Positions 61,827 through 64,000 of a stretch of DNA of 64,000 bases are shown here, piece after piece (the stretch's first letter is position 1; each line of letters opens with the position of its first letter). The DNA comes from Pseudomonas sp. DNDY-54 (GTDB lineage Bacteria > Pseudomonadota > Gammaproteobacteria > Pseudomonadales > Pseudomonadaceae). The translations under genes were made by a program, and so were the position numbers. Below the pieces are notes generated by a model that searched no databases, was not told the origin of the DNA, and was given only the letters and a program-made list of their open reading frames with translations. The stretch is from positions 372,001-436,000 of the forward strand of contig NZ_CP082271.1 of the NCBI RefSeq assembly GCF_019880365.1. Direction: 5' to 3'.

Positions 61827-63794
61827 CTATCGGACCATGTGCAGGAAGTGCATGTGCTTTTCGTACTGGTCGAGAATGTCGCCTATCACGCCGTCACGGC
61901 TCCAGCCCATGACGTCGTAGTTCTGCCCGCCTTCCTTGAGGTGCACCTCGGCGCGGAAGTAAGTGGGCTCATCGCCATCGGTTTCGGTGGCGACAAAACT
62001 CGGCATTGGATAACCGCGTGGCCGAATCTGATAGATGAAGTCAGGTGCGCCCTCGTGCGTGATCTGCAGCCCGGTGCGGTTGTCCTCACCGCCCGTCAGT
62101 TCGACGCCGTAACCCTGCTGCCGCAACTCGTCAGCTACAGCGGCACAGGCGGGGGCGGCGACTTCGCTGATGAAACGCTCTACATCGTGCTGGCGCGGAT
62201 ACTTCGTCAAATTCTGCACCCGACGGCGCCAGCCGCCCTCGGATAGGGTCGCCGTCGGCGCGGTGCTGAGCGATTGATAGCGTAGCCCTTGCTTGGTGGC
62301 ATCGACGCGTAATGCCTTGAGCAAACCCCACATGGCGCAGAGCAGCACGAGGGTGAACGGCAGGGCGCTCGCAATGGTCGCCGTCTGCAGGGCGGTCAGC
62401 CCGTCGGCAAGCAGCAGCGCGATCGCCACAGCGCCCATGGAGCTCGCCCAGAACACACGCTGCCAGACGGGCGTTTGACCATGACCACCGGAGGCGAGCA
62501 TATCCACGACCAGCGCCCCGGAGTCCGCCGAGGTCACGAAGAACACCACCACCATGATGATGGCGATCAGCGAGAGCAGTGAGGCAAAGGGGAAGTATTC
62601 GAGAAAGGCGAACAGCGCCAGTGAGCTGTCGCGCTCGATGGCTTCGCCCAAGCTGGTGACGTGATCCCAGAGAATCATGTGAATGGCCGTGTCGCCGAAC
62701 ACCGTCATCCACAGCAATGTGAAGGCCGTCGGGACCAGCAGCACGCCGGTGACGAACTCACGGATGGTGCGCCCGCGCGAAATGCGCGCGATGAACAGAC
62801 CGACAAAGGGAGACCAGGCCAGCCACCATCCCCAGTAGAACAGCGTCCAGCCGCCGATCCAGTCGTTCGGCTCATACGCATAGAGGTTGAACGTCGCGGT
62901 GACGATCTGCGAGAAGTAGTTACCGGTGTTCTGCACAAAGGTCTGCAGGATGAACACAGTAGGCCCGGCGACCAGCACGAACAGCAGCAGCAGGACGGCC
63001 AGTGTCAGGTTCAGCTCGGATAGGCGACGCACGCCCTTGTCGAGGCCGGTGATGACCGAAATGGTTGCCAGCACTGTGGTACCGGCGATCAAGGCGATCT
63101 GTACTGGCACCGATATCGGCAGCCCATACAGATGGTTCAAGCCGGTGTTGATCTGCGTAACGCCCAGTCCCAGTGAGGTCGCCACACCCAGCACGGTGCC
63201 GATGATGGCGAAGATATCCACCGCATGCCCGATCGGACCGTGGATGCGTTCACCGATCAGCGGGTACAGGGCCGAGCGCAACGTGAGTGGCAGGCCTTGG
63301 CGGAAACTGAAATACGCCAGGATCATCGCGACGATCGCGTAGATCGCCCAGGCATGCAGACCCCAGTGGAAGAAGGTGATCTTCATCGCTTCGCGCGCGG
63401 CTGCGACGGTGCCACCTTCGCCAACCGGTGGCGAAAGGAAATGCATCACCGGCTCGGCGACGCCGAAAAACATCAGGCCGATGCCCATGCCGGCCGAGAA
63501 CAGCATCGAAAACCAGGTCAGGTAGCTGTAGTCCGGCTCGCTGTGGTCCGGGCCCAGCTTGATCTCGCCGTAACGGCTCAGGGCCAGCAACACCACCATG
63601 AGCAGGATGATCGCAACGGCAAGAATGTAGAGCCAGCTGACGTTGGCGATGATCCAGGCCTGCACCTCGCTGAATACGCTTTGCGCGTGTTCGGGTGTGG
63701 CGACGCTGTAGATCACCAGCAACAGAATGGCAACGGCAGAGCCGTAGAAAACAGGGGGGTTGAAAGTGGGAGAGGAAGACTTGTTGGCCTCCAT
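61827..63794 (-). CDS. betT: BCCT-family choline/betaine transporter, BetT-like
   Basis: Transporter of 655 residues with 12 expected membrane helices and the BCCT signature in helix 8 (YFYWGWWLAWSPFVGLFIARISRGRTIREF-like: FYWGWWLAWSPFVG). Other marks are GMGIGLMFFGVAEPVMHF and TSADSGALVVDM. A long cytoplasmic C-terminal domain (about 500-655, ending EKHMHFLHM) is of the BetT type that responds to osmolarity. It should import choline or a related quaternary amine with protons or sodium. AAGGAGCG precedes the start. No bet biosynthesis genes are in view. Confidence 0.92.
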   Translation of the reverse strand: MEANKSSSPTFNPPVFYGSAVAILLLVIYSVATPEHAQSVFSEVQAWIIANVSWLYILAVAIILLMVVLLALSRYGEIKLGPDHSEPDYSYLTWFSMLFSAGMGIGLMFFGVAEPVMHFLSPPVGEGGTVAAAREAMKITFFHWGLHAWAIYAIVAMILAYFSFRQGLPLTLRSALYPLIGERIHGPIGHAVDIFAIIGTVLGVATSLGLGVTQINTGLNHLYGLPISVPVQIALIAGTTVLATISVITGLDKGVRRLSELNLTLAVLLLLFVLVAGPTVFILQTFVQNTGNYFSQIVTATFNLYAYEPNDWIGGWTLFYWGWWLAWSPFVGLFIARISRGRTIREFVTGVLLVPTAFTLLWMTVFGDTAIHMILWDHVTSLGEAIERDSSLALFAFLEYFPFASLLSLIAIIMVVVFFVTSADSGALVVDMLASGGHGQTPVWQRVFWASSMGAVAIALLLADGLTALQTATIASALPFTLVLLCAMWGLLKALRVDATKQGLRYQSLSTAPTATLSEGGWRRRVQNLTKYPRQHDVERFISEVAAPACAAVADELRQQGYGVELTGGEDNRTGLQITHEGAPDFIYQIRPRGYPMPSFVATETDGDEPTYFRAEVHLKEGGQNYDVMGWSRDGVIGDILDQYEKHMHFLHMVR

Positions 63795-63955
63795 GCTGCG
63801 CTCCTTTAGTTACCGATTAGGGAGTGGCCGCCTGTGGCGAAGAGGGCGCAATCTAACATAGTGGTCAGCTTCTGACCGGATGCGTTCCGCGGGTGAAGGG
63901 GCTGCCTACTCAAGGTAGACCACTGAAACCTGCAGGTTGCGGCATGGTTGCCCGA

Positions 63956-64000
63956 TCATTGTTCAGCAGCCTGCTCGATGCGTTTTCGACCGAGCGCGGT
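63956..64000 (-). CDS. Possible 3' end of a leftward gene cut by the window edge
   Basis: On the minus strand the last 45 bases read TALGRKRIEQAAEQ and a TGA stop, a charged helix that would suit the end of a regulator. Too short to identify; it could be a chance frame. Confidence 0.3.
   Translation of the reverse strand, partial: TALGRKRIEQAAEQ

Overview
The window looks like chromosomal DNA from a Pseudomonas of the stutzeri group (Stutzerimonas). It is GC-rich, its genes are tightly packed with the usual long antisense shadow frames, and it carries Crc, the long membrane-anchored form of AlgC, PauB4/PauR-like genes and cytochrome c5. From memory, the order from spoT/rpoZ/gmk through rph, crc/pyrE, argB, algC, dut, coaBC, radC, dadR/dadA, pauR, cycB, xpt, rep and a GGDEF-EAL gene to a betaine/choline transporter follows the PA5338-to-PA5291 part of P. 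aeruginosa PAO1. I saw no tRNA, rRNA, prophage, insertion sequence or CRISPR array.

Layout. 1-3.2 kb: glutarate/lysine catabolism (gcdR, gcdH, gcdG). 3.2-5.4 kb: a LemA lipoprotein and two TPM-domain proteins. 5.4-10 kb: a TPR protein divergent from a GlxA-like regulator, then an FtsH-like membrane protease. 10.3-14.3 kb: a periplasmic molybdenum hydroxylase (IorA/IorB type) with a triheme cytochrome c. 15-18.2 kb: a FecR-domain protein and an OmpA lipoprotein convergent with a CHASE2 adenylate cyclase. 18.2-32.8 kb: the housekeeping core (ridA, spoT, rpoZ, gmk, yicC, rph, crc, pyrE, argB, algC, dut, coaBC, radC). 32.8-41.1 kb: a variable stretch with a polytopic membrane protein, a thioesterase, a 3-hydroxyacyl-CoA dehydrogenase, an unusual chemoreceptor, an Mpo1-like protein, an exported protein and a phospholipase-D lipoprotein. 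41.2-47.3 kb: amine and D-alanine catabolism (pauB4-like, dadR, dadA, ridA-like, pauR), cytochrome c5, a cupin and xpt. The usual dadX gene is absent.

47.5-57.5 kb is an accessory block between xpt and rep: a DUF1080 protein, two GH13 enzymes, an erythrose-4-phosphate/glyceraldehyde-3-phosphate dehydrogenase paired with a cyclodeaminase-like protein, an Fe-alcohol dehydrogenase with an MmsA-type CoA-acylating dehydrogenase, and an IclR regulator. 57.8-64 kb returns to the core: rep, the GGDEF-EAL gene and betT.

The most unusual signal is at 56.2-57.9 kb, around iclR. GTAG-headed REP/BIME palindromes there are interleaved with decayed extra copies of the 3' ends of the neighbouring genes: two of the mmsA tail on the left and one of the rep tail on the right. 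This suggests that REP-type elements and adjacent gene tails were duplicated together at two separate gene ends. The same REP family occurs once downstream of gcdH without a tail copy.
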